Assembly: GCA_039920745.1 (NCBI GenBank)
Contig: JBDSDD010000081.1
Location: 21,983 to 85,982, forward strand
DNA from: Scleromatobacter sp039920745
GTDB taxonomy: Bacteria; Pseudomonadota; Gammaproteobacteria; Burkholderiales; Burkholderiaceae_C
DNA: 64,000 bases
Direction: 5' to 3'
Part shown: in pieces, positions 16,874-25,197 of the stretch
Position numbering within the stretch: the first letter of the stretch is position 1
Layout of the letters: each line of letters starts with the position of its first letter
Notes under the pieces: model-generated
Told to the model about the DNA's origin: nothing
Seen by the model: only the letters and a program-made list of their open reading frames with translations
Database searches by the model: none
Position numbers and translations under genes: made by a program

Positions 16874-19591
16874 TCAAGGCCTGGCCGCTCCCCCCGCCAG
16901 CTGCGTCGGCCCCAGTCTTTGTTGAAGATCGGTGAAGGCGGGGTGCCGATAGGTCGTCCGAACGACTCTGTCGGCCCATGCGCGGGCGTCTTGGATGCCA
17001 CCCATGCGCAAGTCCAGTTGTCCGAGCAGCGTCATCGCCGCCGGAAGTAATTTATCCGCGAGTGGCCGGATGCGGTTCGCTGCCGACTGCCATGCGGCGC
17101 GCGCCAGCTCGGGGTGACCCCCGCGAACCAGAAGGTCGCCCTGCATCAATTCTGCGCTGGCGATCACCACGGCGTCGAGAGGCGGCACGACGCCACCTTC
17201 GGATTCGTAGTGGTGGACGTCGACCATGTAGGCGGTCAGGTCGGCCTGAGCTCCGGCGCGCTCATCGTCCGATACCGCAAGGTGCCCGCGTGCCTCGGCG
17301 ATGCGGCCCTGATGCGTGAGACGCCATGCGCGCTTTGGCGTGGGGCGGGCCATCAGCATTGCCTGCCGCTTGCTGGCCTCGCGCAACTGCTCGCGCGCAC
17401 CAACCAAATTGCCCTGATCGGCCATCAAGTAGGCCAGGAACACCTGCGTGCTGACGGTCTCGGCAATGTTGTTGACATTGGTCGGATCACGTGCATTCAG
17501 TACGCCAAGTTCGCCCATCGCGCGGTTAGCCTGTACCAGGGCGTCATCGAGCCGGCCGAGATTGCGCTGCCACTTTGCGATCTCGCCGTGTGCGTTTGCG
17601 ACGATGAACTGCGCGTCACCATTCTTTTCGGCATTCGGGTCGCGCAGCGCCGCAGCGATCTTGTCGTCTTCAGAACGGATCGCGTCTTCGTCTCGGCCAA
17701 GCGCAGCATAGGTCATCGCGCTCCACCCGATGATAGTGCCCTCGCTGACCGCGTCCTCCGGGTGGCTGCTGGCCAGCTGGGCGATTTCCGCGCGCGCCTG
17801 CGCCAGCAGCGGCAGCGCCTCCTCGCCACGACCGAGCTCGGTCAGCACGATGCCGACGTTCGTCTTAGAGAACACGTCTTCCAGCTGCCAGTCGTGATCG
17901 CCCGGCTTGGCGCGGTTCATGCGCTGCGCCATGTCGAGGTAGCGGCGGAACGACGCCTCGGCCTCGGGCAGCCGGCCGCGATACCACTGGGTGTATCCGA
18001 CGTAGTACTCGCTCTGCGACTGGTCGAAGATGCGCTGCGGGTCGTCGGGATTGGCCTGCAGCAGGTGGCCCGTGGTGTCGGCGGCGAGCTGGAAATCGCG
18101 CACCGCCTCGGCGAACCGGCCGCGTCTTTCGGCCAGGCTGCCGATCATGTGGAAGGCGCGCGCCCGGCGCCCCAGCGAGTCGGCGTCGAGCTTGTCCAGG
18201 TCCTGTGCGGCGTAGTAGTCCAGCGCCTTCAGGCCGACGCCGTCGAGCACGTCGAGGCGGCCGACCGGCTCCAGCTTCTTGCGCAAGTCCCCGATCATGT
18301 ATTCGATGAGCCCTTCGGCCTGCACGCGCTGCGCGCGCGCCTCGCGCGCCTCCCACGTCGCCACGCCGATGCCCACGCCCAGTGCCGCGACCGCGACGCC
18401 GACTGCCGCCACGCCTGCGCGGTGGCGCTGCACGAACTTGGCGGCGCGGTACAGCCTGGCATCAGGCCTAGCCGAGATCGGCTCGTGCGCCAGGTAGCGG
18501 CGCACGTCGTCGGCGAGCTGCTCCGCATTGCCGTAGCGCTCCGCCGGGTCTTTCTTCAGCGCCTTGGCGACGATGGTCTCCACATCGCCCCGCAGCTCGC
18601 TGGACAGCTTGCGCGACTCCGCCGACCAGCGCGTCGTCGGCCCGCCGCGCCGCAGCACCGCGTCCGACAGCCGCTTCGGCTCGGTCTCGATCACCGCGCG
18701 CATGCGGTCCAGCGGCGCCACGGTCGGCGCCGTGGTCGGATGGTCGCCGCCCAGCAGCAGGTACATCAGCACGCCCAGCGCGTAGACGTCGGTGGCGGTG
18801 GTCACGTCGCCGCCCTGCAGTTGCTCGGGCGCCGCGAAGTCCGGCGTGAACGCGTTGCCGGCGCGCGCGGTGAGCGCGGTCTGCTGGCCGGCGCCGGCGT
18901 CGTCGAGCAGCTTGGCGATGCCGAAGTCCAGCAGCTTCACGTCGCCGCCGGCGGTGACGAGGATGTTGGTGGGCTTCAGGTCGCGGTGCAGCACCAGGCG
19001 GTTGTGCGCGTGCGCCACCGCGGCCAGCACGTCCAGCATCAGGGCCAGGCGCGCGTGCACGCTCAGCGAGCGGCTGTGGCAGTACTGGTCGATCGGCTCG
19101 CCGTCGATGTACTCCAGCACCAGGTAGGGCTGGGCGCCGTCGCCCATCACGCCGGCGTCGAGCAGGCGCGCGATGTGCGGGTGCGACAGGCGTCCGAGGA
19201 TGCTGCCTTCGCGCTCGAAGCGGTCGGCGTCGCCGTGGCCGAACAGCCCCGAGCGCAGGAACTTGATCGCCACCTCGCCTTCGTAGCGGCCGTCGTTGCG
19301 GTGGGCCAGCCAGACGGTGCCCATGCCGCCATGGCCGATCTCGCGCTCCAGCGTGTACGGGCCGATCGCCTGGCCGGCCAGGCCGGTCGGCGGGGGCAGC
19401 GCCGACGCCGGCATGAACTCGCCGCGCTCGATCGCGGGCAGGTGCTGCAGCATCGCGGCGACGGCGTCGGCCAACTGGGGATCTTGCTGGTGCAACGCGG
19501 CCAGGCGCGCGTCGCGCTCGGCGTCCGGCAGGTCCAGCAACTCGTCGAGCAGTGGCGACAACTTGCCCCAGGTCTCCTTGCCGACGCTCAT
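16874..19591 (-). CDS. transmembrane Ser/Thr protein kinase with C-terminal TPR region
   Basis: A 905-residue Hanks-type kinase. IGHGGMGTVW (85-94) is the P-loop, Lys110 in VAIK, HRDLKPTN with Asp204, DFG at 222-224 and APEQL near 254-258 complete a catalytically intact kinase. A short helical segment precedes it. One membrane helix lies at about 393-413, followed by about 490 residues of helical TPR-like repeats that would be periplasmic. The ATG at 19591 overlaps the sigma-factor stop by four bases. Paired ECF sigma factor/kinase systems exist in which the kinase phosphorylates and switches on the sigma factor (EcfP/PknT of Vibrio); this pair has the same layout. Confidence 0.9.
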   Translation of the reverse strand: MSVGKETWGKLSPLLDELLDLPDAERDARLAALHQQDPQLADAVAAMLQHLPAIERGEFMPASALPPPTGLAGQAIGPYTLEREIGHGGMGTVWLAHRNDGRYEGEVAIKFLRSGLFGHGDADRFEREGSILGRLSHPHIARLLDAGVMGDGAQPYLVLEYIDGEPIDQYCHSRSLSVHARLALMLDVLAAVAHAHNRLVLHRDLKPTNILVTAGGDVKLLDFGIAKLLDDAGAGQQTALTARAGNAFTPDFAAPEQLQGGDVTTATDVYALGVLMYLLLGGDHPTTAPTVAPLDRMRAVIETEPKRLSDAVLRRGGPTTRWSAESRKLSSELRGDVETIVAKALKKDPAERYGNAEQLADDVRRYLAHEPISARPDARLYRAAKFVQRHRAGVAAVGVAVAALGVGIGVATWEAREARAQRVQAEGLIEYMIGDLRKKLEPVGRLDVLDGVGLKALDYYAAQDLDKLDADSLGRRARAFHMIGSLAERRGRFAEAVRDFQLAADTTGHLLQANPDDPQRIFDQSQSEYYVGYTQWYRGRLPEAEASFRRYLDMAQRMNRAKPGDHDWQLEDVFSKTNVGIVLTELGRGEEALPLLAQARAEIAQLASSHPEDAVSEGTIIGWSAMTYAALGRDEDAIRSEDDKIAAALRDPNAEKNGDAQFIVANAHGEIAKWQRNLGRLDDALVQANRAMGELGVLNARDPTNVNNIAETVSTQVFLAYLMADQGNLVGAREQLREASKRQAMLMARPTPKRAWRLTHQGRIAEARGHLAVSDDERAGAQADLTAYMVDVHHYESEGGVVPPLDAVVIASAELMQGDLLVRGGHPELARAAWQSAANRIRPLADKLLPAAMTLLGQLDLRMGGIQDARAWADRVVRTTYRHPAFTDLQQRLGPTQLAGGAARP

Positions 19592-20142
19592 GAGTTCAGT
19601 GCCGCCGAGAGGAACAACCGCGCCTTCTGCCAGTCACGCTGCACGGTGCGTTCGGTGACGCCCAGGATCGCCGCGATCTCGACTTCGCTGAGGCCGCCGA
19701 AGTAGCGCAATTCCACCACGTCGTGCAGCCGGGGGTCGGCCTGCGCGAGCTGTTGCATCGCCTCGTCGACGCGCAGGATCTCGTCGTCGTAGTGGGCGAG
19801 CGCATCGCCGATGGCGGTGTTGAGGGTCACGTGCTCGATGCCGCCGCCGTGCTTGGCCGCCTGGCGGGCGCGCACGAAGTCGACCACCACCGTGTGCATC
19901 ACGCGCGCCGCATACCCCATGAAGTGTTGCTTGTCTGAGAAGGCGGCGTCGCCGGCGCCCTGGAAGCGCAGCCAGCTTTCGTGGACCAGGGCGGTGGTGT
20001 CCAGCATCGTCAGGTTGCCCGAGCGCCGCATGCGGCTGTGCGCCAGGCGCTGCAGGTCGGCATAGAGCAGGGCGAACGCCTGGTCGGCCGACTGCTTGTC
20101 GCCGCTGGCGGCCGCCTTCAGCAGGGAAGTGATCTCGGACAT
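19588..20142 (-). CDS. ECF-type sigma factor of the kinase-associated group (Sigma70_ECF)
   Basis: A 184-residue sigma factor with regions 2 and 4 only. Region 2 reads LTMLDTTALVHESWLRFQG; the acidic D-A-E-D motif usual in region 2.2 of ECF factors is missing and two Thr residues occupy that place. Region 4 reads VVELRYFGGLSEVEIAAILGVTERTVQRDWQKAR. Both features match the kinase-linked group in which threonine phosphorylation supplies the missing negative charge. It is the first gene of the operon and is coupled to the kinase by ATGA. No anti-sigma gene is present. Confidence 0.88.
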   Translation of the reverse strand: MSEITSLLKAAASGDKQSADQAFALLYADLQRLAHSRMRRSGNLTMLDTTALVHESWLRFQGAGDAAFSDKQHFMGYAARVMHTVVVDFVRARQAAKHGGGIEHVTLNTAIGDALAHYDDEILRVDEAMQQLAQADPRLHDVVELRYFGGLSEVEIAAILGVTERTVQRDWQKARLFLSAALNS

Positions 20143-20377
20143 GCGCTTTTACGTTTCGGGCTCGTCGAACCCGCATGCCCCGACTCTAACTGGCCGTTAC
20201 ACATTTTTTTCGCTTCGCCCTGTCGGGTTCACGAAGTGTTTTGCGTTTTATTCAACGAGGGGCGGTATTTCGGCAGGTAGGGAGGCCGGAGGGCTACCCG
20301 GGATTCCGCCCCTCGCCAGTCCGTCACGCCGCTGTCAAAAAAGTGCGCCGGACACCCCACCCGGAGGAAGTCCCGTG

Positions 20378-20893
20378 ATGTCGCTGACCTGTCCCGAAAG
20401 TGAGGAAGACTGCAACCAGTCTCCCGGTGCGACCGATCGCCCGTGCCCTGACCAGCGCTCGACGCCGGTGTCCGGGCCGGCGGAGGTCGAGGCGCGCCTC
20501 GAGTTGCACCTGTCGCAATGCCGACGCCGCCGCGGCTCCTTGGCGCTGTTGTGCATCAGCGTCGACACGGTGGCAGCGGCGACGCCGGGCGCCCAGGTCA
20601 GCGCGAGCATGGAGCAGCGGGTCCGCCAGGAGGTGTCGAACCGGATCAGCAACGCGGTGCGCGGCAGCGATTCGATCCTGCGCGAGAGCGACCGCGACAC
20701 CTGCGTCGTGATGCCCGGCGCAGGCTCGGCCGTGGCCCAGCGGGTGGCCCTGCGCCTGGAGCGCCTGATCAGCGGCGACTACCGCATCGCCGACGAACTG
20801 CTGCAAGTGGCGGTGCGGGTGGGCGCTGCGGCGCATCCCGAGCACGGGACGCACGCGCCGGATCTGCTGCGGCGGGCGGGCGACCGCGGCTAG
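20378..20893 (+). CDS. degenerate GGDEF-domain protein
   Basis: A 171-residue protein from ATG 20378, with GGAGGAAG seven bases upstream; a GTG three bases earlier is possible. After a disordered 30-residue N-terminus comes a GGDEF-like fold: LALLCISVDTVAAATP, then VSNRISNAVRGSDSILRESDRDTCVVMPGA. That last part aligns with the usual R-x-x-D...R-x-G-G-D-E-F...LLP stretch but the GGDEF signature is replaced by ESDRD. The C-terminus VRVGAAAHPEHGTHAPDLLRRA matches the end of the fold, though shortened. It is probably inactive as a cyclase and may bind nucleotide or be a relic. Confidence 0.65.
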   Translation: MSLTCPESEEDCNQSPGATDRPCPDQRSTPVSGPAEVEARLELHLSQCRRRRGSLALLCISVDTVAAATPGAQVSASMEQRVRQEVSNRISNAVRGSDSILRESDRDTCVVMPGAGSAVAQRVALRLERLISGDYRIADELLQVAVRVGAAAHPEHGTHAPDLLRRAGDRG

Positions 20894-20928
20894 CAGCGGT
20901 CAGGCGGCCGGGGTGTCGCGCCTGGCCG

Positions 20929-21261
20929 TCACGGTGCCTCGAATTCGACGATGCCGCCGGCGATCTCGCCGCCGCCGTACGCCCGCAGCACCTGCGCGAT
21001 GACGACCCGGTAGCCGGCCAGCCAGTGGGCGTGCGACGCCTTGGCCCGCAGGTGTGCCGGATGCGACATCAGGGCTTGCAGCGCCTCCAGCGACGACCAG
21101 TAGTAGACGTTGGAGACCAGCCCCGTCGCCGGGTTCTCCCAGGTCTCCTCGCCCAGGTAGCCCGACATGCCCTTGGCGGCCGCCGCGATGGTCTCGTCGA
21201 GGCGGTGGAACTCGTCGTCGAATTGCTTCTTGGCGAAGATGAAGGTCGCGGAATAGATCAT
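20929..21261 (-). CDS. ABM-fold protein (antibiotic-biosynthesis-monooxygenase-like)
   Basis: A 110-residue protein starting MIYSATFIFAKKQFDDEFHRLDETI, with GYLGEETWENPATGLVSNVYYWSSLEALQALMSHPAHLRAK in the middle, the usual dimeric alpha/beta-barrel pattern of the ABM superfamily with the conserved W-S and H residues. The start at 21261 has a weak AAGG upstream. It follows a methyltransferase gene by 17 bases on the same strand. Substrate unknown; some relatives act on quinones or haem. Confidence 0.75.
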   Translation of the reverse strand: MIYSATFIFAKKQFDDEFHRLDETIAAAAKGMSGYLGEETWENPATGLVSNVYYWSSLEALQALMSHPAHLRAKASHAHWLAGYRVVIAQVLRAYGGGEIAGGIVEFEAP

Positions 21262-21278
21262 GGCGTGCCTTGTCGTGA

Positions 21279-22052
21279 TCAGCGCGGCGGGCGGCTGACG
21301 ATGCCGCGCAGCCCGCCTTCGAAGAACGGCTGGGTGCGCCACGCGCCGTGGCGGCGATCCCACTCGCCGGACGCCAGGTCCGCGCCCAGCGTCTGCACGA
21401 AGCGCGCCTGCACGTCCTCCGGCAGGAAGCTCCAGGCCGACTGCGAGCGCCGCACGCCGGCATCGAGAAAGGCCTCGGGGCGCGCGTAGAACGCCTCGGA
21501 AAAGCCGTCGACGCAGTCGTTGGGGATGCGCAGCGGGTGCACCTCGCAGGAGCCGCCCAGGCCATCGACCAGCGTGGCGATGGGCGGGAAGCGACGCCGT
21601 TCGACCCCCAGCATCTCGGGCGCGTAGTCGGCCATCCAGTAGCGGTCGAGCGCATCGGGGTCGAAGCTCAGGATCACGATCGGCCCGCGCGTCACGCGGC
21701 GCAGTTCGGCCAGGCCCTGGGCCAGGTCGGGCCACTGGTGCACGGTGAGCAGCGCCATCGCGGCGTCGAACGACTGGTCGTCCAGCGGCAGCTTCTCGGC
21801 GACGCCGTCGATGGCGGGCGTCAGGTGGGCCGGCCGTTGCGCGCGCATGGCGGCCGCCGGCTCGATGGCCAGCACGTGGCGGTCGAGGGGTTCGTAGGAG
21901 CCGGCGCCGGCACCCACGTTGACGACGCTGCGGGCATCGCCGAGCGCGGCGTGCACCCAGGCTTCGAGGCGCGGGTCGGTGCGGCGTTGGCGGCCATACC
22001 CCTGGCTGTGTGCGCTGTAGTCGACGTCGCCAGCGATGGTGGGGGTGGTCAT
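21279..22052 (-). CDS. class I SAM-dependent methyltransferase (UbiE/Methyltransf_11 type)
   Basis: A 257-residue protein. Motif I is SVVNVGAGAGSYEP near residue 43, followed by VLAIEPAAAMRAQRP (motif II), and LPLDDQSFDAAMALLTVHQWPD (motif post-I/III) with the W-P typical of the group. The C-terminal half carries PNDCVDGFSEAFYARPEAFLD, conserved in a set of small-molecule methyltransferases. The ATG 22052 is the first in a frame that remains open upstream as a shadow. Part of a three-gene minus-strand run with the ABM protein and an orphan. Confidence 0.8.
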   Translation of the reverse strand: MTTPTIAGDVDYSAHSQGYGRQRRTDPRLEAWVHAALGDARSVVNVGAGAGSYEPLDRHVLAIEPAAAMRAQRPAHLTPAIDGVAEKLPLDDQSFDAAMALLTVHQWPDLAQGLAELRRVTRGPIVILSFDPDALDRYWMADYAPEMLGVERRRFPPIATLVDGLGGSCEVHPLRIPNDCVDGFSEAFYARPEAFLDAGVRRSQSAWSFLPEDVQARFVQTLGADLASGEWDRRHGAWRTQPFFEGGLRGIVSRPPR

Positions 22053-22084
22053 GATGGCGGGAGAGTGAGGGGAATCTGGGAGGT

Positions 22085-22474
22085 TCAGCACGAGAGGTCT
22101 TCCGCGAAGCGCGCGTCGGCTGCGAGTTGCGCCTCGAGCCGGCAGCCGCTGGTGATGAATTGCGTTCCGTTGGCCAGCCGCACGGCCAGCGACACGACCT
22201 CGCCCTCCTGCGGTGCGACCAGCACGCCTGGCACGTCCATGCGACGAAGCAGGCGCGGGCCGTCCCCCAGGCCGACCTCGGCGATCTTGCCGAACGCGAG
22301 GTCCGTGTCGCCATGCAAGCTGGCGGCACTCATCTCCAGTGTCACGCCCGTCAGCCAGCCGTGTTGGCCCGCCTCGTTGCGCACGGCCGCGGCGGCGAAG
22401 CGCAGGCGCACCAGGGCACCTTCGCGCACCACGTCGCGGAGCTCCGAATCGGCGAAATCGAGGATGAATCGCAT
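22085..22474 (-). CDS. conserved hypothetical protein, 129 aa
   Basis: Start chosen at ATG 22474 (MRFILDFADSELRDVV); the frame is open to 22561 but that adds a non-conserved-looking, basic segment. The protein is beta-rich with LVRLRFAAAAVRNEAGQHGWLTGVTLEMSAASL and VVSLAVRLANGTQFITSGCRLEAQL. No signal, membrane helix or known motif is visible. It looks like one of the small OB/SH3-type orphans of Burkholderiales. Function unknown. Confidence 0.6.
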   Translation of the reverse strand: MRFILDFADSELRDVVREGALVRLRFAAAAVRNEAGQHGWLTGVTLEMSAASLHGDTDLAFGKIAEVGLGDGPRLLRRMDVPGVLVAPQEGEVVSLAVRLANGTQFITSGCRLEAQLAADARFAEDLSC

Positions 22475-22581
22475 GCGGTCGATTCTGCCCGAGCGAGATC
22501 CGACGATTATTTGGTTCGAGGCGGGAATAAGCGCGCGCGTCGCCCGATCTAGCAGGGACATCCACCATCGAGGAGACCCCC

Positions 22582-23475
22582 ATGCCCGCCGATTTTGATC
22601 GCCGTGACTTCCTGCGCCTGGCCGGCGTCGGCGCCGGCGTGGTCTTCGCCTCCGGGCTCGCCGGCTGCGCCGCGCGCGCCGGCGCGCCGACCACCGACTT
22701 CCATTTCGTCCAGCTCTCCGACAGCCATTGGGGCTTCAACGGCCCGGCCGTGAACCCGCAGGCCGGCACGACGCTGGCGCGCGCCGTTGCCGAGGTCAAC
22801 GCGCTGGCGCTGCCGCCCGACTTCATCGTCTTCACTGGCGACCTGACGCACACCACCGACGACCCGCAGGAGCGCCGCAAGCGCATGCGCGAGTTCAAGG
22901 CCATCGTGGCCGACCTGCAGGTGCGCGACATCCACTTCCTGCCCGGCGAGCACGACGCATCGCTGGATCGCGGTGCCGCGTTCCAGGAGTTCTTCGGCCC
23001 GACGCACTACAGCTTCGACCACGGCGGCGTGCACTTCATCGCGCTCGACAACGTGTCCGACCCGGCGGCCCGCGTCGGCGACGAACAGCTCGCGTGGCTC
23101 GCCAAGGACCTGGCGTCGCTGGACCCCGACGCGCCCCTCGTGGTGCTGACCCACCGCCCGCTGTTCGACCTCGCGCCGCAATGGGACTGGGCCACGCGCG
23201 ACGGCGACCAGGTGGTGGGGCAACTGATGCCCCACGCCAACGTGACGGTGTTCTACGGCCACATCCACCAGGAGCACCACCACCAGACGGGCCACATCGC
23301 GCATCACGCGGCGACCTCGCTGATCTTCCCGTTGCCGGCGCCGGGCTCGCAGCCGTCGCGCACGCCGATCAAGTGGGATCCGGCGCAGCCGTTCCGTGGC
23401 CTGGGCTTTCGCGAGATCGAACGCCGCGGCGCGGGCGAGTTGGCGATCGCGCAGCACGACATCGAGGGAGCCTGA
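22582..23475 (+). CDS. Tat-exported metallophosphoesterase
   Basis: A 297-residue calcineurin-like phosphoesterase with a twin-arginine signal (FDRRDFLRLAGVGAGVVF, cleaved near the AGCAA). Metal-binding motifs in order: QLSDSHWG (D-x-H), FTGDLTH (G-D), LPGEHD (G-x-H-D instead of G-N-H-D), LTHRPLF and YGHIHQEHHH (G-H-x-H). The Asn-to-Glu change in the third motif is worth noting. It is the first gene of a four-gene operon with a cupredoxin, an ECF sigma factor and its anti-sigma factor. Confidence 0.88.
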   Translation: MPADFDRRDFLRLAGVGAGVVFASGLAGCAARAGAPTTDFHFVQLSDSHWGFNGPAVNPQAGTTLARAVAEVNALALPPDFIVFTGDLTHTTDDPQERRKRMREFKAIVADLQVRDIHFLPGEHDASLDRGAAFQEFFGPTHYSFDHGGVHFIALDNVSDPAARVGDEQLAWLAKDLASLDPDAPLVVLTHRPLFDLAPQWDWATRDGDQVVGQLMPHANVTVFYGHIHQEHHHQTGHIAHHAATSLIFPLPAPGSQPSRTPIKWDPAQPFRGLGFREIERRGAGELAIAQHDIEGA

Positions 23476-23477
23476 CG

Positions 23478-23831
23478 ATGGATCGGCGTCTTCTTCTCAC
23501 GGGATTCGCGGCCACGCTGCTCGCGCTGGCCGCGCGTGCCGCGACCCAAGGCGAGCCGCGCCGCATCCCGGTCGTCGCGCGCAAGTTCGTGTTCATACCC
23601 AACGAGATCACGCTGAAGAAGGGCGAGTCCGTGGTGCTGGAGTTCAGCGCGCCCGAGGTGGCGATGGGCTTCTTCGCGCCCGAGCTCGGGTTGCGCACGC
23701 TGATCGTGCCGGGCGAGGTCTCCAAGGTGGTGTTCACGGCGGACAAGGTCGGCCGCTTCGATTTCCTGTGCGATGTATTCTGCGGCGATGGACACGAAGG
23801 GATGAATGGTCACCTCGTCGTCCAAGCTTGA
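23478..23831 (+). CDS. exported cupredoxin with CuA-type (COX2-like) site
   Basis: A 117-residue protein, two bases after the phosphoesterase. The N-terminus MDRRLLLTGFAATLLALAARA is a signal peptide with a Tat-like RR. The mature domain has FVFIPNEITLKKGESVVLEF and FDFLCDVFCGDGHEGMNG: the C-x3-C-x3-H-x2-M arrangement is the CuA loop of cytochrome oxidase subunit II, here on a soluble stand-alone domain. It would be a periplasmic copper electron carrier or copper sensor/chaperone. Confidence 0.85.
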   Translation: MDRRLLLTGFAATLLALAARAATQGEPRRIPVVARKFVFIPNEITLKKGESVVLEFSAPEVAMGFFAPELGLRTLIVPGEVSKVVFTADKVGRFDFLCDVFCGDGHEGMNGHLVVQA

Positions 23832-23839
23832 TTTCAGCG

Positions 23840-24373
23840 ATGCAAGACGACGGCCAGGCGCGCTTCGCCGCGTGCGTGCTGCCGCACCTCGATGCGGCCT
23901 ACAACCTCGCGCGCTGGCTCGTGCGGGACGCGCACGACGCGCAGGATGTCGTGCAGGAGGCGCTCGTGCGCGCGCTGCGCCACTTCGACGGCTTTCGCGG
24001 CGGCGACCCGCGGCCATGGCTGCTGGCCATCGTGCGCAACGCCGCGTTCGCGTGGCTGGGCGCGCGCCGGCCGGGGGAGGTGCAAGTGCCCGATGACGAG
24101 CTCGACGCCGCGCTGGCGGTGGACGCGCCGTCCAGCGACCCCGAGTCGCTCGCGATACGGCGCGCGCAGCGGCGCGACATCGACGCGGCGATCGCCGCGC
24201 TGCCGATCGCGTTCCGCGAAGCCGTGGTGCTGCGCGAGCTCGAGGAGCTGTCGTACCGCGACATCGCGCGCATCACCGACGTGCCGATCGGCACGGTGAT
24301 GTCCCGGCTGTCGCGCGGCCGCCACCTGCTGGCCGTCGCCCTGCGGCCCGACCCCACGAGGAGCCTGGCATGA
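23840..24373 (+). CDS. ECF RNA polymerase sigma factor
   Basis: A 177-residue sigma factor. Region 2 is intact (DAHDAQDVVQEALVRALRHFDGFRG, PWLLAIVRNAAF), region 4 reads LPIAFREAVVLRELEELSYRDIARITDVPIGTVMSRLSRGR. It follows the cupredoxin by eight bases and overlaps the anti-sigma gene by four (ATGA). The operon context suggests it responds to a periplasmic redox or copper signal, by inference only. Confidence 0.92.
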   Translation: MQDDGQARFAACVLPHLDAAYNLARWLVRDAHDAQDVVQEALVRALRHFDGFRGGDPRPWLLAIVRNAAFAWLGARRPGEVQVPDDELDAALAVDAPSSDPESLAIRRAQRRDIDAAIAALPIAFREAVVLRELEELSYRDIARITDVPIGTVMSRLSRGRHLLAVALRPDPTRSLA

Positions 24374-25197
24374 ACGACGACGATCTCTGGCTGGACGCCT
24401 TGCTCGACGATGAACTGGACGCCGCGGCGAGTCTCGCGCTGCAACGCCGGCTGGCCGCCGAGCCCGCGTTGCAGCGGCGCTTCGATGAACGCCGTGCGTT
24501 GCGCGAGGCGGTGCGCACGCAGGCAACGCGGCATGGGGCGCCCGATGCGCTGCGGGCGAACCTGGAGGCCATGCTGGCTGCGCGCGCGGACGCCAGCGCT
24601 GCCCCGCTCGCGGGAGCGGGCGGCCCGCGCGCGCGCGCAGCAGCGCGCATGCGCCTGGCGCGCCCGTGGCTGAGTGCGCTGGGTGGAGCGGTCGTCGCGA
24701 CCCTGTGCACGCTGCGGGTCGTCGATCCGTCCGCACTGGGCTGGCATCGCGGCGAGGCGACGGCCTCGCAGCAGACCGCCGAGGCCTCGGAGGCCGTCAG
24801 CGCGCACACCCGCGCGTTGCTGGTCGACCACCCGATCGAGGTCGCGAGCTCCGACCAGCACACCGTGCGGCCCTGGCTGTCGGCACGCCTGAACTTCGTG
24901 CCGCCGGTCGTGGACCTCGCGGCCCAGGGCTACGCGCTGATGGGCGCGCGGCGCGACGTGCTGTCCGGCCAGACCGCCGCGGCGCTGGTGTATCGCCACG
25001 GCGCGCACGTGATCTCGGTGTTCGTGCGGCCCGCGGAATCGACCGCGGCGAACGGGGCCGAGGCGACCCGCGTCGTGCGCGGCTTCAACGTGATCGAGCG
25101 CACGCAGGGCGGGCTGGCGTTCTGCTTCGTCTCCGACGTCAACCCGGCGGACTTGCGGACGCTGGCCGACCTGGTGACGCCGCTGGCTGGAACGTGA
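24370..25197 (+). CDS. membrane anti-sigma factor
   Basis: A 275-residue protein whose N-terminus (LWLDALLDDELDAAASLALQRRLAAEPAL) is an anti-sigma helix pair of the RskA/ChrR-type without the zinc H-x3-C-x2-C motif. One membrane helix lies at about 98-117 (WLSALGGAVVATLCTLRVV). The periplasmic C-terminal 150 residues (RPWLSARLNFVPPVVDLAAQ, ALVYRHGAHVISVFVRP, GLAFCFVSDVNPADL) resemble the sensor part seen in anti-sigma factors of this arrangement in Burkholderiales. Coupled to the sigma gene by ATGA. Its stop abuts that of the converging gene. Confidence 0.85.
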   Translation: MNDDDLWLDALLDDELDAAASLALQRRLAAEPALQRRFDERRALREAVRTQATRHGAPDALRANLEAMLAARADASAAPLAGAGGPRARAAARMRLARPWLSALGGAVVATLCTLRVVDPSALGWHRGEATASQQTAEASEAVSAHTRALLVDHPIEVASSDQHTVRPWLSARLNFVPPVVDLAAQGYALMGARRDVLSGQTAAALVYRHGAHVISVFVRPAESTAANGAEATRVVRGFNVIERTQGGLAFCFVSDVNPADLRTLADLVTPLAGT

